Source: Synechococcus sp. BS301-5m-G53
Lineage (GTDB): Bacteria; Cyanobacteriota; Cyanobacteriia; PCC-6307; Cyanobiaceae
Assembly (NCBI GenBank): GCA_016779825.1
Contig: JADHMX010000003.1
Location: 1-54,326 of the forward strand
Reading direction: 5' to 3'
DNA length: 54,326 nucleotides
In this document: one piece after another, positions 31,238 to 41,546 of the stretch
Layout of the letters: each line of letters opens with the position of its first letter
How positions within the stretch are numbered: position 1 is the first letter of the stretch
Program-made: the position numbers and the translations under genes
The notes under the pieces: model-generated
Told to the model about the DNA's origin: nothing
The model's database searches: none
What the model saw: only the letters and a program-made list of their open reading frames with translations

Positions 31238-32881
31238 ATGAGCAGTCGCTCGATGAACTGCGATGGCCCCTGGGACGCCATCGTCGTTGGCTCCGGAGCG
31301 AGTGGAGGTGTGGCCGCCATGACGCTGGCGGAGGGCGGAGCGAAAGTGCTTGTGGTGGAGGCCGGCCCTGACCTCACCAGCACGGAAGCCTTCGGGTCAG
31401 AACCGGGCAATCTGCTGCGGCGGATCGCAGGTCTGACCAGCGGGAGCCATCGCCGGCAGTCTCAGCATCCTGGTTACTGGAAAGCCAACCCTCGCCTGTA
31501 TGCCGACGAGCGGATCCATCCTTACGAGCACCCGGAGGATCAGCCGTTCCTGTGGACGCGAGGGTTGCAGGTTGGCGGTCGCAGCCTCACCTGGGGTGGC
31601 ATCACCCTGCGGCTCTCGGATGAAGATCTGGCCGGTGTGGATGTGGAGGGTGAACAGGTCGGTTGGCCCCTGCGCAGCGGTGAGCTGACGCCCCATTACG
31701 CCGAACTGGAGCGCTGGCTCGGCGTGCATGGTGAGCGCGATGGTCTGGGGCATTTGCCGGATGGAGACACACAACCTGCTCTGGCGGCGACGCCGGCAGA
31801 AGAGCAATTCGCTGAAGCTGTGCGGCAACGGTTGGGCTACCCCGTGATTCGTTCACGGGGCTTTGGTCCGACGCCACCAGGGCAGGATCCCGCATGGCCC
31901 CGCTCCAGCAGCCGCGGCAGCAGCCTGCCTCGTGCCATGGCCACCGGACGCACCCAGCTTCTCTCTGCGCATTTGGTGGAGCGTCTGCTGATGGATGCAG
32001 GCGGAGACAAGGCCACGGGTGTGGTTGCCGTTGACCAGGCCAATGGCAACCGTAAGGAGTTGAAGGCGGATCTGGTGGTCTTAGCGGCGTCCACGATTCA
32101 GACCGTGTCCATCCTCTTGCGGTCCCGGCGTGGGGAGCAGAGCAACGGGTTGGAGGACCCCTCAGGACGTCTCGGCACACGCCTGATGGACCATGTGTCC
32201 ACGTCGCAGTTTTTCGCCTTTCCCGAGCGCGTTCATGGGGAGCAGCCTCCACTCACGGGTGCTGGAAGTTTTTTTGTTCCGTTTGGGCGTCAGCTGACTT
32301 CGGCTGGGTTTCAGGGCGGCTATGGCCTCTGGGGTGGCATTGGACGCTTTGATCCGCCGCGGTGGTTGCGGCGTCGCCCTTCAAGCATCACCGGGTTTCT
32401 CATTGGTCACGGTGAAGTTCTCCCCAAGGCCGAGAACAGGGTCACGCTGAGTGAACGCATGGATCGCTGGGGTGTGCGTGTTCCCTCGATTGCCTGCCGT
32501 TGGAGCAGCAATGAATTGGCCATGGTGAGGCACATGCGCGCCTCGATTCAGGCCTGCATTACTGCTGCCGGAGGCGAGGCCCGCCCGATCAAAGACCTCT
32601 TTCACCTTCCCTTGGTTGAACCTTTCTTGGAAGGTGCGGTTGCACTGTCCGACGGAGCAGCACCACCGGGCTATTACATCCACGAGGTGGGAGGGGCTGC
32701 GATGGGATCCAACGAAACCAGCAGCGTTGTCGATTCCTTCAACCGTCTTTGGCGTGCTCCCAACGTTCTCGTGGTGGATGGCGCCTGTTGGCCGACCTCG
32801 GCCTGGCAGAGTCCAACGCTGACGATGATGGCCGTGAGCCGTCGGGCCTGCCTACAGGTCCTCAGTGGTCGGGGCGGATGA
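31238..32881 (+). CDS. GMC-family oxidoreductase
   Basis: WDAIVVGSGASGGVAAMTLAEGGAKVLVVEAGP; ALSDGAAPPGYYIHEVGGAAMGSNETSSVVD; start set downstream of the terminator. Confidence 0.9.
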   Translation: MSSRSMNCDGPWDAIVVGSGASGGVAAMTLAEGGAKVLVVEAGPDLTSTEAFGSEPGNLLRRIAGLTSGSHRRQSQHPGYWKANPRLYADERIHPYEHPEDQPFLWTRGLQVGGRSLTWGGITLRLSDEDLAGVDVEGEQVGWPLRSGELTPHYAELERWLGVHGERDGLGHLPDGDTQPALAATPAEEQFAEAVRQRLGYPVIRSRGFGPTPPGQDPAWPRSSSRGSSLPRAMATGRTQLLSAHLVERLLMDAGGDKATGVVAVDQANGNRKELKADLVVLAASTIQTVSILLRSRRGEQSNGLEDPSGRLGTRLMDHVSTSQFFAFPERVHGEQPPLTGAGSFFVPFGRQLTSAGFQGGYGLWGGIGRFDPPRWLRRRPSSITGFLIGHGEVLPKAENRVTLSERMDRWGVRVPSIACRWSSNELAMVRHMRASIQACITAAGGEARPIKDLFHLPLVEPFLEGAVALSDGAAPPGYYIHEVGGAAMGSNETSSVVDSFNRLWRAPNVLVVDGACWPTSAWQSPTLTMMAVSRRACLQVLSGRGG

Positions 32882-33152
32882 ATAGATCGTCGAGATAGCG
32901 CTCGGTCACAGCGCGGTCGTCACAGCCGTTCTGAAACAGGAAGTGGGCGAGGGCAGAGCTCATCACGCGGTATTGGTCCCACGTGGGGTTCTCCCCGATG
33001 AAATCCTTCATGCCCTGATAGAGCACCTCGGGTATCTCAGTTTCGAGGCTCACATAGGTCGCTTTTGAAGCAGCACTGCGCTCCGTTGTCCCCATTTCAT
33101 GGCATCGCTCGAGGTGATTTCGATTCATTCCGTCCAGCTTGTCCCTGTCCAA
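32862..33152 (-). CDS. DUF2811-family protein
   Basis: VSLETEIPEVLYQGMKDFIGENPTWDQYRVMSSALAHFLFQNG. Confidence 0.75.
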   Translation of the reverse strand: MDRDKLDGMNRNHLERCHEMGTTERSAASKATYVSLETEIPEVLYQGMKDFIGENPTWDQYRVMSSALAHFLFQNGCDDRAVTERYLDDLFIRPDH

Positions 33153-33377
33153 CGCTCACCAAGAAAGCCACACAACCGGTGCTTGCGTCAAAGCCGTCGC
33201 CATTTGTTGAATTGCGAGTGAGACGAGCTGAGACAGCAGTCTGTGACTGGGTTTGTGCGCATGGAAAATGACGAAGTTCGGTGGGTCTATGCGGAATAGG
33301 CGGTCTGTCAACCCGGTGGCGCGATTCCCTTGGAAATTCACAGGTTGACTGCCACAGCCGGCGGGCTGACTTCAGCC

Positions 33378-33408
33378 TGTGGAAAACAACGCTGTTTTTT
33401 GTGGAAAA
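33378..33408 (-). promoter_or_regulatory. Two DnaA-box-like 9-mers (TTTTCCACA on the minus strand)
   Basis: TGTGGAAAA at 33378-33386 and 33400-33408, same orientation, 22-bp period. Confidence 0.5.
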
Positions 33409-33534
33409 AGAGGGCGAACCCTGGTGAAGCAATTTCGATAAGAAAGCCTGATCTTTGCTTCGTCGCTGCTGTCGCTTTCGAGAATCGTGTCATTGGCGAC
33501 AAGTCAGCAACAGCTTCTCTTTGGATCCAAGGAA

Positions 33535-34635
33535 TCAATCTTTAGGGATGCCGTTGTTCCGCTTCAACGTGGTAGGCCCCAACGGGTGATCGGCATGGGG
33601 ATATGGCGGGTGATGGTGCTCATGGCTGTGGTCTGAGTCATGGCTGTGGTCATGGGCAATGGGGATGCCGTCGGGTTGGCAGGCACCCGTGCACTCCAGC
33701 TCGCAGAGCGTGCAGCTTTCCGCAAGTCCTTCCACGTGGTGGTGGTGGCTTTCCTGGGCGCGTCCCACGTCCTGTTCGAAGCCCAGCACCTGGGCGCGGT
33801 ACTTGCAGAGTGAGCAGTTCATGGCGGTGTCGCCCCGCAACACCTCGTCGACCCGTTCTTTGAAGGTGTCCACCACAAGTGTGTGATCGCCGAGGTAGCC
33901 AGCAGACAGAAACTCAACCTCGGGATGGTCGGCTGCGACGAGGTCGGTGTGCTGGCGTATCCGGCTCACCAGAACCCCTGAGAAGAGGAAGTAAGGCACC
34001 ACCACCACCCGGCGGAAGCCCAGCTTCACGGCGTGACGAAGCCCCGGTTCCACCAGCGGGAAGGTGACGCCTGAATACACCGTTTCTCCCCAGCCGAAGC
34101 CAAACCCCTCCACCAACAGCCGCGTCACCTTGGCCACGTTGGAGTTGGCGTCTGGATCCGAGGACCCTCGACCCACCACCACCAAGAGGGTTTCGGCCAG
34201 GGGAACATCGTGCTCCGCTGCACTCAGGCACTCCTGAACGCGGGCCCCGGCTGCCGACACCATCAAACGGTCCACGCCCAGTTCACGGCCGTAATCGATC
34301 GGTAAACCCGTTTCGGCCGTATAGGTGTTCAGCACCGAGGGGATGTCGTTCTTGGCATGCCCTGCGGCGAAGAGCATGGCTGGAATGGCCAGCACCTTGG
34401 TGACACCCTTTTGCCGCAGCGCTTCAAGGCCATCACGAAGGATGGGGCGGGCAAATTCCAGGTAGCCGTGTTCCACCGGCATCGGGGCGAGCCGAGGCCG
34501 CAGGGCGTCCACCATCTGGGCGAACTCTTCAACGGCCAATCGGTTTCGGCTGCCGTGGCCGCAGATCAGAACGCCAAGGCGCTCGTTGCCGGTTTCCGCG
34601 TGCTGTTCGGCCAAAAGGTCGCTCTGCTGTTCCAA
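33535..34635 (-). CDS. Sirohydrochlorin chelatase (CbiX-like) with Cys motifs and His-rich tail
   Basis: LGVLICGHGSRNRLAVEEF, EHGYLEFARPIL, MNCSLCKYR, CTLCELECTGAC, HDHSHDSDHSHEHHHPPYPHADH. Confidence 0.9.
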   Translation of the reverse strand: MEQQSDLLAEQHAETGNERLGVLICGHGSRNRLAVEEFAQMVDALRPRLAPMPVEHGYLEFARPILRDGLEALRQKGVTKVLAIPAMLFAAGHAKNDIPSVLNTYTAETGLPIDYGRELGVDRLMVSAAGARVQECLSAAEHDVPLAETLLVVVGRGSSDPDANSNVAKVTRLLVEGFGFGWGETVYSGVTFPLVEPGLRHAVKLGFRRVVVVPYFLFSGVLVSRIRQHTDLVAADHPEVEFLSAGYLGDHTLVVDTFKERVDEVLRGDTAMNCSLCKYRAQVLGFEQDVGRAQESHHHHVEGLAESCTLCELECTGACQPDGIPIAHDHSHDSDHSHEHHHPPYPHADHPLGPTTLKRNNGIPKD

Positions 34636-34662
34636 TGGTTTGACGATATCGGTCGCATCGCA

Positions 34663-35868
34663 ATGGATTCAGGCCGTCCCGTTTTCTTCAATGCGCAGGC
34701 GGCTGATGCGAGGCGCTCCGGTCTGGTTTCTCCCCGTCCAGAGGATTTGGTGGCCTTGGTTCAAAATTGGACTGGCCCCCGGCCGCTGCGGCTCTGTGGC
34801 GGGGGGACCACCTCTCGGGCCGCGGTGACCGACCACTGGACCCTGGATCTTCAAACCCACTTCCATCGTCTGGAGTGGCAGCCCGCGGATCAATCGGTCT
34901 GGATCGGGGCGGGTTGCCGCATGGGAGACGTGCTGGAGGCCTTGCGTCCCCATGGCCGAACCGTGGCGGCTGGTTTGTCGGGTCTGCCCGGACTGGGCTA
35001 TGTGCTCACCGGCGGCATGGGGCCGCTGAGCCGGCAGGTGGGGCTCGCTGTTGATCAAGTGCTCGAGATCAAGGGGGTGTGGGGCGATGGCAGGCCCTTT
35101 GAGCTCTCGCGGGGCACCGATGGGGATTCATTGGAGTGGCGGGGCCTCTGTGGTGCGGCCCCATTTCTGGGGGTGGTGAGCGAGTTGCGCATGACCACCC
35201 AGCCGCTGCAGCAGCTGTGGCTGCAGCAGCGTTCGGTGTTTCCGGATCAGCTGCCTGAGCTCATGCTCGAAGCGGAGAGGGCCGACTCCAGCGCCAGCCT
35301 GCAGTGGCATTGGGAGAGCAGCGATGCTGTGCAGGTGCTCCAGATTTCCACTGCGCCCTGGGCCGGTGCGGAGCGAATTGACGGGTTGCATCAGCTCCCA
35401 TCGTTGAGGGGATCGGCCCCAATACCTTCGCGATCTCACACGGAGGTGGTTGGCTTGCTGGGGCCGGCAGCTGCTGAGCTCTGGGGGGCCGTGCTGCCGG
35501 ATTTATGCCGTTTGCTGCAGCACCGTCCTCACCCTGGCTGCAGCCTGGCCTGTCAGCAGCTTGGCGTCGCAACGCAACGGGTCCCTGTCGAAGCCACTTC
35601 TTTTGTTCATCGCGACGCCGAGTGGAAACCTTGGATCACGGCGGCGTGGACGCCGGGGGATACCCCTGGCCAGAAGCGCAGCCTCGCCTGGCTTGAAGCG
35701 GTCTGGCAGATCCTCGAGCCGATCTGCCCTGGCGTGCATCTGGCGCAGTTACATGACCATCTGCCCTTTCATCACAGGGAGTTGGAGGCAGCGTTCGGCC
35801 CCTGGTTGCCGGAGTTGCGAAAGCTGAAACAGCGCTTGGATCCGGCAGGCACCCTGCCGTCGCTCTGA
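34663..35868 (+). CDS. FAD-binding oxidoreductase (GlcE-like)
   Basis: PLRLCGGGTTSRAA; WIGAGCRMGDVLEALRPHGRTVAAGLSGLPGLGYVLTGGMGPLSRQVGLAVDQVL; start at ATG 34663. Confidence 0.85.
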   Translation: MDSGRPVFFNAQAADARRSGLVSPRPEDLVALVQNWTGPRPLRLCGGGTTSRAAVTDHWTLDLQTHFHRLEWQPADQSVWIGAGCRMGDVLEALRPHGRTVAAGLSGLPGLGYVLTGGMGPLSRQVGLAVDQVLEIKGVWGDGRPFELSRGTDGDSLEWRGLCGAAPFLGVVSELRMTTQPLQQLWLQQRSVFPDQLPELMLEAERADSSASLQWHWESSDAVQVLQISTAPWAGAERIDGLHQLPSLRGSAPIPSRSHTEVVGLLGPAAAELWGAVLPDLCRLLQHRPHPGCSLACQQLGVATQRVPVEATSFVHRDAEWKPWITAAWTPGDTPGQKRSLAWLEAVWQILEPICPGVHLAQLHDHLPFHHRELEAAFGPWLPELRKLKQRLDPAGTLPSL

Positions 35869-35898
35869 TTTACGGTCGCCGCTAACCGGCATCCGTTG

Positions 35899-37461
35899 AT
35901 GGCCAAGCGATCCAACCCAACCCTGGTGAATCAGTGGTTGGCCAACCCCAGCAAAGACCTGCTTTCCGGTCTGGTGGTGGCGTTCGCCATGATCCCCGAG
36001 GCCATTGCCTTCTCGGGAATTGCTGGGGTGGACCCGAAGGTGGGTCTGTTTGGAGCGTTCTGCCTGTCGCTGACCATCGCAGTCGTGGGTGGTCGCATGG
36101 CCATGATTACCTCTGCCACCGGTTCCACCGCCCTTTTGATGACAGGGCTTGTGGCCACCGGTGAGGCCCGGGGTCCTGGCCTTGGCGTTCAGTACTTAAT
36201 GGTGGCCGGGCTGGTCACTGGCCTGCTCCAGATCCTCTGGGGCTATCTGCGTCTCGCCTATCAGATGCGCTTTGTTCCCCAAGGGGTGCTGAGCGGCTTC
36301 GTCAATGCGCTGGCCTTGCTGATTTTTCAGGCCCAGCTGCCTCAGCTTGGTTTCGATTTTCATGCTGGAGAGGCTGATCATGGGGCCTCGTCTCTGCTCC
36401 CCCATGGCGGGCAGATCCCCATCGTCTGGGGATTGGTGCTTCTGGGCCTGGTGATCATCTATGGCCTTCCCCGGTTGACGCGGGTGGTGCCTTCTCAGCT
36501 GGTGGCCATCATTGTGCTGACGGCGATCAGCGTGGGGTTCAGCTTCGACATCCCCACGGTCAGCAGCCTCGGCACCCTCCCTGCGGGTTTGCCCTCCTTC
36601 AGCCTTCCTTTCGGAGAAGGTGGTGTTCCTTTCGACTTCGACACTCTGGGATTGGTGCTCCCCACAGCCCTGGCCATCTCCCTGGTGGGTCTGATGGAAA
36701 CCTTCCTGACTCAGGACATCCTCGACGACAAGACCGACACCACCACCAACAAGAACGTTGAGGCCCGGGGCCAGGGCATCGCCAACATCGTCGCTTCCCT
36801 GTTCGGTGGCATGGCCGGCTGCGCTCTGGTGGGTCAGTCCGTGATGAATGTGGACAACGGCGGTCGCACGCGACTTTCAACCCTGTTCTCGGGGGTGAGT
36901 CTGCTGGCGATGATCCTGCTTGCTGGTCCTTGGTTGAAACAGATTCCGATGGCGGCCTTGGTCGCCGTGATGATCAGCATTGCCGTCAGCACCGCTGATA
37001 TCAATGGCCTGCGCAACCTGCGACGCATTCCGAAGAGCGATACCTCGGTCATGCTGATGACCTTTGCCGTCACCATGCTCACCACCCCTCACAATCTCGC
37101 CCTTGGCGTCTTGGCAGGTGTGGCATTGGCTGGAATTCTGTTCAGCCGCAAGGTGGCCAAGGTGATTCAGGTTGAGGCCATCGAAATCAGCGATCAGGAG
37201 CGTTTGTACCGCGTTGAGGGCCAGCTCTTTTTCGTCAGCAAGGTGTATTTCCTTCAAGGATTTGATCTTCACGATCATCCCGAGCGCATCACCATTGACC
37301 TCTCCCAAGCCCACATCTGGGACCAGAGCGGCGTGGCCGCGCTCGATCAGGTCATCCGCAAATTCCGCAATAGTGGTTCTGTTGTGAGCGTTGTCGGCCT
37401 CAACGAAGAAAGCCTTGATCTGTTCGAGCGGATCGGTGGTCAGGAATCAGCCCATGCCTGA
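35899..37461 (+). CDS. SulP-family anion transporter with STAS domain
   Basis: [33 protein letters not shown]-terminal [26 protein letters not shown]. Confidence 0.93.
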   Translation: MAKRSNPTLVNQWLANPSKDLLSGLVVAFAMIPEAIAFSGIAGVDPKVGLFGAFCLSLTIAVVGGRMAMITSATGSTALLMTGLVATGEARGPGLGVQYLMVAGLVTGLLQILWGYLRLAYQMRFVPQGVLSGFVNALALLIFQAQLPQLGFDFHAGEADHGASSLLPHGGQIPIVWGLVLLGLVIIYGLPRLTRVVPSQLVAIIVLTAISVGFSFDIPTVSSLGTLPAGLPSFSLPFGEGGVPFDFDTLGLVLPTALAISLVGLMETFLTQDILDDKTDTTTNKNVEARGQGIANIVASLFGGMAGCALVGQSVMNVDNGGRTRLSTLFSGVSLLAMILLAGPWLKQIPMAALVAVMISIAVSTADINGLRNLRRIPKSDTSVMLMTFAVTMLTTPHNLALGVLAGVALAGILFSRKVAKVIQVEAIEISDQERLYRVEGQLFFVSKVYFLQGFDLHDHPERITIDLSQAHIWDQSGVAALDQVIRKFRNSGSVVSVVGLNEESLDLFERIGGQESAHA

Positions 37462-37763
37462 GCTTCAGCTTGGTTGGCACGACAAACACTGAGGTCTTGG
37501 CGCATGGCCAAAAGGCGCTGCTGAATCTGCACGTCTTGGGGGTTCGCCTCCACATACCGCTCGGTTACATCGTGACTGATGCTCAACAACAGGCAAAGCG
37601 TTTGAAAATCACGTCCTGCCCGTTGCTGGGCGCTCTCTAAAAGAACACCCAACAGCGCCATCTTGTTGTTGTAAACACCACGGTCTTTGTTCTCCCAGGC
37701 GAGCGCTCCAGGTGCAGTGATTCCAGCGATCAGTCCGGCCAAAAGCCAGGCCAAGACTCTCAT
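37440..37763 (-). CDS. Secreted hypothetical protein
   Basis: Signal peptide MRVLAWLLAGLIAGITAPGALA followed by an 85-aa mature region. Confidence 0.65.
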   Translation of the reverse strand: MRVLAWLLAGLIAGITAPGALAWENKDRGVYNNKMALLGVLLESAQQRAGRDFQTLCLLLSISHDVTERYVEANPQDVQIQQRLLAMRQDLSVCRANQAEAQAWADS

Positions 37764-37847
37764 TGAAGCAACACTATGTCCCGTAAACGTAGGTCGGACG
37801 CGATGGATGTGCCCGGGATCTGGGACAATCCCACCCGATCCGTACCA

Positions 37848-38915
37848 ATGCTGATGTTCCGATCCAGTTCGCGTGTTCTGATCGTCGCTTTGGCCGGATT
37901 GTCCGCTTGCCTTGCATCCTGCGCCTCGCTGGACAGTGCTGGTGGATCGCGTCTGGATCTTGTTAAGGCGCGCGGGGAGTTGCTCTGCGGGGTGAGCGGC
38001 AAGATCCCAGGCTTTAGTTTTCTCAGTCCCGATGGTCGTTACACCGGTCTGGATGTCGACATCTGCCGTGCCATGGCTGCTGCTTTTGTTGGCGATGCTG
38101 ACAAGGTTCAGTACCGGCCTTTGACCGCGCCCGAGCGATTCACGGCCTTGCGATCGGGCGAGATCGATCTGTTGTCACGTAACACCACCCACACCCTCAG
38201 CCGTGATGCGGTGGGGGGAAATGGGCTGCGCTTTGCGCCTGTGGTCTTCCACGACGGGCAGGGGTTGATGGTGAATGCCGCTAGTGGCGTTCGATCACTG
38301 GCTGATTTGAGCGGCAAGTCCATTTGCGTGGGATCGGGCACCACAACCGAGCAAAACCTCAACGACGCCTTCGCTTCCAAGGGGCTTCCCTACACACCGA
38401 TCAAATATCAGGATCTCAATCAGGTGGTCGGCGGCTACCTCCAGGGGCGGTGCGAAGCCATAACGTCCGACCGGTCACAACTGGCGGCGGCGCGCTCTGG
38501 TTTCAGCGATCCCCAGGAGCATCTGATTCTTGATGACAGGATCAGCAAGGAGCCCTTGGCTCCGGCCGTTGTGGGTGGTGACCAGCCCATGGGCGATGCC
38601 ATGACCTGGGTGGTCAACGCCCTGATTGAGGCGGAGGAGAAGGGCATCACCCAAGCGAATGTGGACGAGGTGGTGAAGAAAGCCGCAGCCGATCCCTCCC
38701 AGACCGCTCTGCGGCGGTTCCTTGGTGTGGATCCAGGCCTGGGTCGCAAACTCGGTCTCCCCGATGACTTTGTTGTTCAGGTGATTCGATCCACCGGCAA
38801 TTACGGCGAGATCTACAACCGCCATCTGGGACCAGACAGCGCCGTGGCCATTCCGCGGGGGGCCAACCGTCTGGCCGGTGAGGGTGGTTTGATGATCTCC
38901 CCACCCTTCACCTGA
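37848..38915 (+). CDS. Amino-acid ABC transporter substrate-binding protein
   Basis: Lipoprotein/signal start, GKIPGFSFLSPDGRYTGLDVDICRAMAAAF; followed by two permeases and an ATPase. Confidence 0.92.
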   Translation: MLMFRSSSRVLIVALAGLSACLASCASLDSAGGSRLDLVKARGELLCGVSGKIPGFSFLSPDGRYTGLDVDICRAMAAAFVGDADKVQYRPLTAPERFTALRSGEIDLLSRNTTHTLSRDAVGGNGLRFAPVVFHDGQGLMVNAASGVRSLADLSGKSICVGSGTTTEQNLNDAFASKGLPYTPIKYQDLNQVVGGYLQGRCEAITSDRSQLAAARSGFSDPQEHLILDDRISKEPLAPAVVGGDQPMGDAMTWVVNALIEAEEKGITQANVDEVVKKAAADPSQTALRRFLGVDPGLGRKLGLPDDFVVQVIRSTGNYGEIYNRHLGPDSAVAIPRGANRLAGEGGLMISPPFT

Positions 38916-39805
38916 TGCGGCAGCGTCGACTTCTGGTTCAGGTTGGTGTCGCCGCCGTTCTGATTGGCCTGCTGGCCCTGTTGGTCAACAATCTGGCCGT
39001 CAACCTGATCCGTACGGGGTTGGGGCTGGGTTTTGGCTGGCTGGGCCGGCCTGCTGGTTTTGCCCTGGCGGAGACCGCTCTCCCCTATGCCCCCTCGGAT
39101 AGCTACCTCTGGGCGTTGACCATCGGTTGGCTCAACAGCCTCAAGGTGATCGCAGCTGGCCTGGTGCTGGCCACTGTCTTGGGAGTGGCTGCAGGTGCAG
39201 CCCGCAGCAGTAACAACCGTCTGCTGCGCAGCCTGGCCGGCGGATATGTGGCGCTGATTCGCCAGGTTCCTCTGCTGCTGCAGTTGCTGTTTTGGTATTT
39301 CGTCGCCTTCCTTGGTCTTCCGTCGGTGCCCATTGGTGGGTTGATCCGGCTTTCGAATCAGGGCATTCAGTTGTTGGGCTTGAATCTCAGCGTTGAATTT
39401 TGCGCTGTTCTCGTCGGACTCACCGTGTTCACTGGTGCGTCGATTGCTGAGATTGTGCGCGGTGGCATCAATTCCGTGCCGCGGGGGCAGTGGGAAGCCT
39501 TCCGCAGCCTCGGGCTTGCTGAAGGGCTTGGGCTGCGTCGCATTGTGTTGCCGCAGGCGCTTCCAGCGATTCTTCCTGCGCTAACGAGCCAGTACCTCAA
39601 TCTGGCCAAGAACAGCACCCTGGCGATTGCTGTCGGTTACGCCGATCTCTACGCCGTCAGTGACACCACCATCACCCAAACCGGTCGCGCCATTGAAGGC
39701 TTCCTGCTGCTGTTGCTCAGCTTTCTGGTGCTGAATTTGTTGATCAGCGGCGGCATGGCAGCTTTTAACCGTGCCGTGCTGGGTCGTCTGAACAGGAGCC
39801 GCTGA
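38915..39805 (+). CDS. Amino-acid ABC transporter permease
   Basis: GASIAEIVRGGINSVPRGQWEAFRSLGLAEG EAA motif. Confidence 0.93.
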   Translation: MRQRRLLVQVGVAAVLIGLLALLVNNLAVNLIRTGLGLGFGWLGRPAGFALAETALPYAPSDSYLWALTIGWLNSLKVIAAGLVLATVLGVAAGAARSSNNRLLRSLAGGYVALIRQVPLLLQLLFWYFVAFLGLPSVPIGGLIRLSNQGIQLLGLNLSVEFCAVLVGLTVFTGASIAEIVRGGINSVPRGQWEAFRSLGLAEGLGLRRIVLPQALPAILPALTSQYLNLAKNSTLAIAVGYADLYAVSDTTITQTGRAIEGFLLLLLSFLVLNLLISGGMAAFNRAVLGRLNRSR

Positions 39806-40779
39806 TGAACCGTTGGTTGGATCGTGCGATCAGCCTGCTACTGCTGGTTTTGCTCGGATGGGCCGGTTGGTCGCTGCTGCATTGGCTGCTGGTTGGAGCC
39901 GATTGGTCTGTGGTGACAACAAATCTGCCGCTTTATGCGGTGGGCAGTTTTCCTGCGGATCAACGCTGGCGTCCGCTGCTGTGGATGGCTGCATTGATCA
40001 CGCTCACGCTGCTGACTCTCGTCGGCCCGAAGCGGGGTTGGGTTCGTCGTTGGTTGCCGTTGTTGTGGATCGCGATGGCACCGCTGGGCCTCTGGCTCTT
40101 GGCCGGAGGTTTTGGCCTGCTGCCTGTGGGGACACGCAGTTGGGGCGGGCTGACGCTCACGCTGATGCTCACGGGAGGCAGTGGTGCTCTGGCGCTTCCG
40201 TTGGGAATTTTGTTGGCTCTGGGCCGGCGCAGTGATCTGCCGGTGCTGCGCTGGAGCAGCACCGCATACATCGAGTTGATGCGCGCTGTTCCGTTGATTG
40301 CAGTGCTGTTTTTCGGACAACTCCTGATTCCGCTGTTCCTCCCACCAGGGTTTGAGATCAACCGGGTTCTAAGGGCGGTCGTGGCCTTTGCTTTGTTTGC
40401 AGCGGCATATATTGCCGAGGATGTGCGCGGCGGACTCCAGGCGATTCCTCCCACCCAGCGGGAAGCCGCAGCTGTGCTTGGTCTGTCGCCTCGTCAATCG
40501 CTGCAACTGGTGGTGCTGCCGCAGGCGCTGCGGGTGGCACTGCCGTCCCTCACTAACCAGGCGGTTGGTTTGCTGCAAAACACAAGCCTGATGGCGATTC
40601 TCGGTCTGGTGGAATTGCTGGGCATCAGCCGCAGCCTGTTGGCGAATCCCGCCTTCATCGGGCGCTATCTGGAGGTTTATCTCTGGCTCGCTGCGGTTTA
40701 CTGGCTGGCGTGTACGGCCATGGCGCTGCTGGCCCGGCACCTGGAAGTTCAGCTTGACCCTGCCCGCTCCGCCCCATGA
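39805..40779 (+). CDS. Amino-acid ABC transporter permease
   Basis: AAYIAEDVRGGLQAIPPTQREAAAVLGLSPRQ EAA motif; start/stop overlap with previous gene. Confidence 0.93.
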   Translation: MNRWLDRAISLLLLVLLGWAGWSLLHWLLVGADWSVVTTNLPLYAVGSFPADQRWRPLLWMAALITLTLLTLVGPKRGWVRRWLPLLWIAMAPLGLWLLAGGFGLLPVGTRSWGGLTLTLMLTGGSGALALPLGILLALGRRSDLPVLRWSSTAYIELMRAVPLIAVLFFGQLLIPLFLPPGFEINRVLRAVVAFALFAAAYIAEDVRGGLQAIPPTQREAAAVLGLSPRQSLQLVVLPQALRVALPSLTNQAVGLLQNTSLMAILGLVELLGISRSLLANPAFIGRYLEVYLWLAAVYWLACTAMALLARHLEVQLDPARSAP

Positions 40780-41519
40780 CCATTGCCATTCGTGCCACTG
40801 ATCTGGTCAAGAGCTATTCCCAAGGGGTGAGGGCTCTCGATGGCGTCACCCTTGAGGTCAACAGTGGCGAAGTGCTGGTGGTGATGGGTCCATCGGGCTC
40901 CGGTAAGAGCACCTTGATCCGAACCTTTAATGGTCTGGAGACGCTCGACGGCGGTGCTTTGGATGTGCTGGGGGTGCGCTTGGATGCCACCCATGGCCAA
41001 CCTCAGGTGCGGGCGATTCGCAAACGTGTGGGGATGGTGTTTCAGCAGTTCAATCTGTTTCCCCATCTCTCCATCATCGACAACATCACCCTTGCTCCGA
41101 TCAAGGTCCAACAGCGCGCCAAAGCTGCTGCCGAGCAGCGGGCCATGGAGCTTCTCGAGCAGATGGGTATTCGCGAGCAGGCGCATAAGTACCCGGCCCA
41201 ACTCAGTGGCGGTCAGCAGCAGCGGGTGGCCATCGCCCGGGCCTTGGCCCTGGATCCTGAGGTGATGCTGTTTGACGAACCCACCAGCGCCTTGGATCCG
41301 GAGCGGGTGAAAGAAGTGTTGGATGCGATGCGCCAGTTGGCCCATGGCGGCATGACGATGGTGGTGGTCACCCACGAATTGGGTTTTGCCCGTGAGGTGG
41401 CGGATCGGGTGATGTTCATGGACCGGGGCCAAGTGGTCGAGACTTCAGACCCGGAGACGTTTTTCACCAATGCCAGGGAAGAACGCAGCCGCAGGTTCCT
41501 CAACCAGATGCAGCACTAA
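40776..41519 (+). CDS. Amino-acid ABC transporter ATP-binding protein
   Basis: GPSGSGKSTLIR, LSGGQQQRVAIARAL, VMLFDEPTSALDPE. Confidence 0.95.
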   Translation: MTIAIRATDLVKSYSQGVRALDGVTLEVNSGEVLVVMGPSGSGKSTLIRTFNGLETLDGGALDVLGVRLDATHGQPQVRAIRKRVGMVFQQFNLFPHLSIIDNITLAPIKVQQRAKAAAEQRAMELLEQMGIREQAHKYPAQLSGGQQQRVAIARALALDPEVMLFDEPTSALDPERVKEVLDAMRQLAHGGMTMVVVTHELGFAREVADRVMFMDRGQVVETSDPETFFTNAREERSRRFLNQMQH

Positions 41520-41546
41520 ACGAGTGAAACAACGTTGTTCCTCGTT

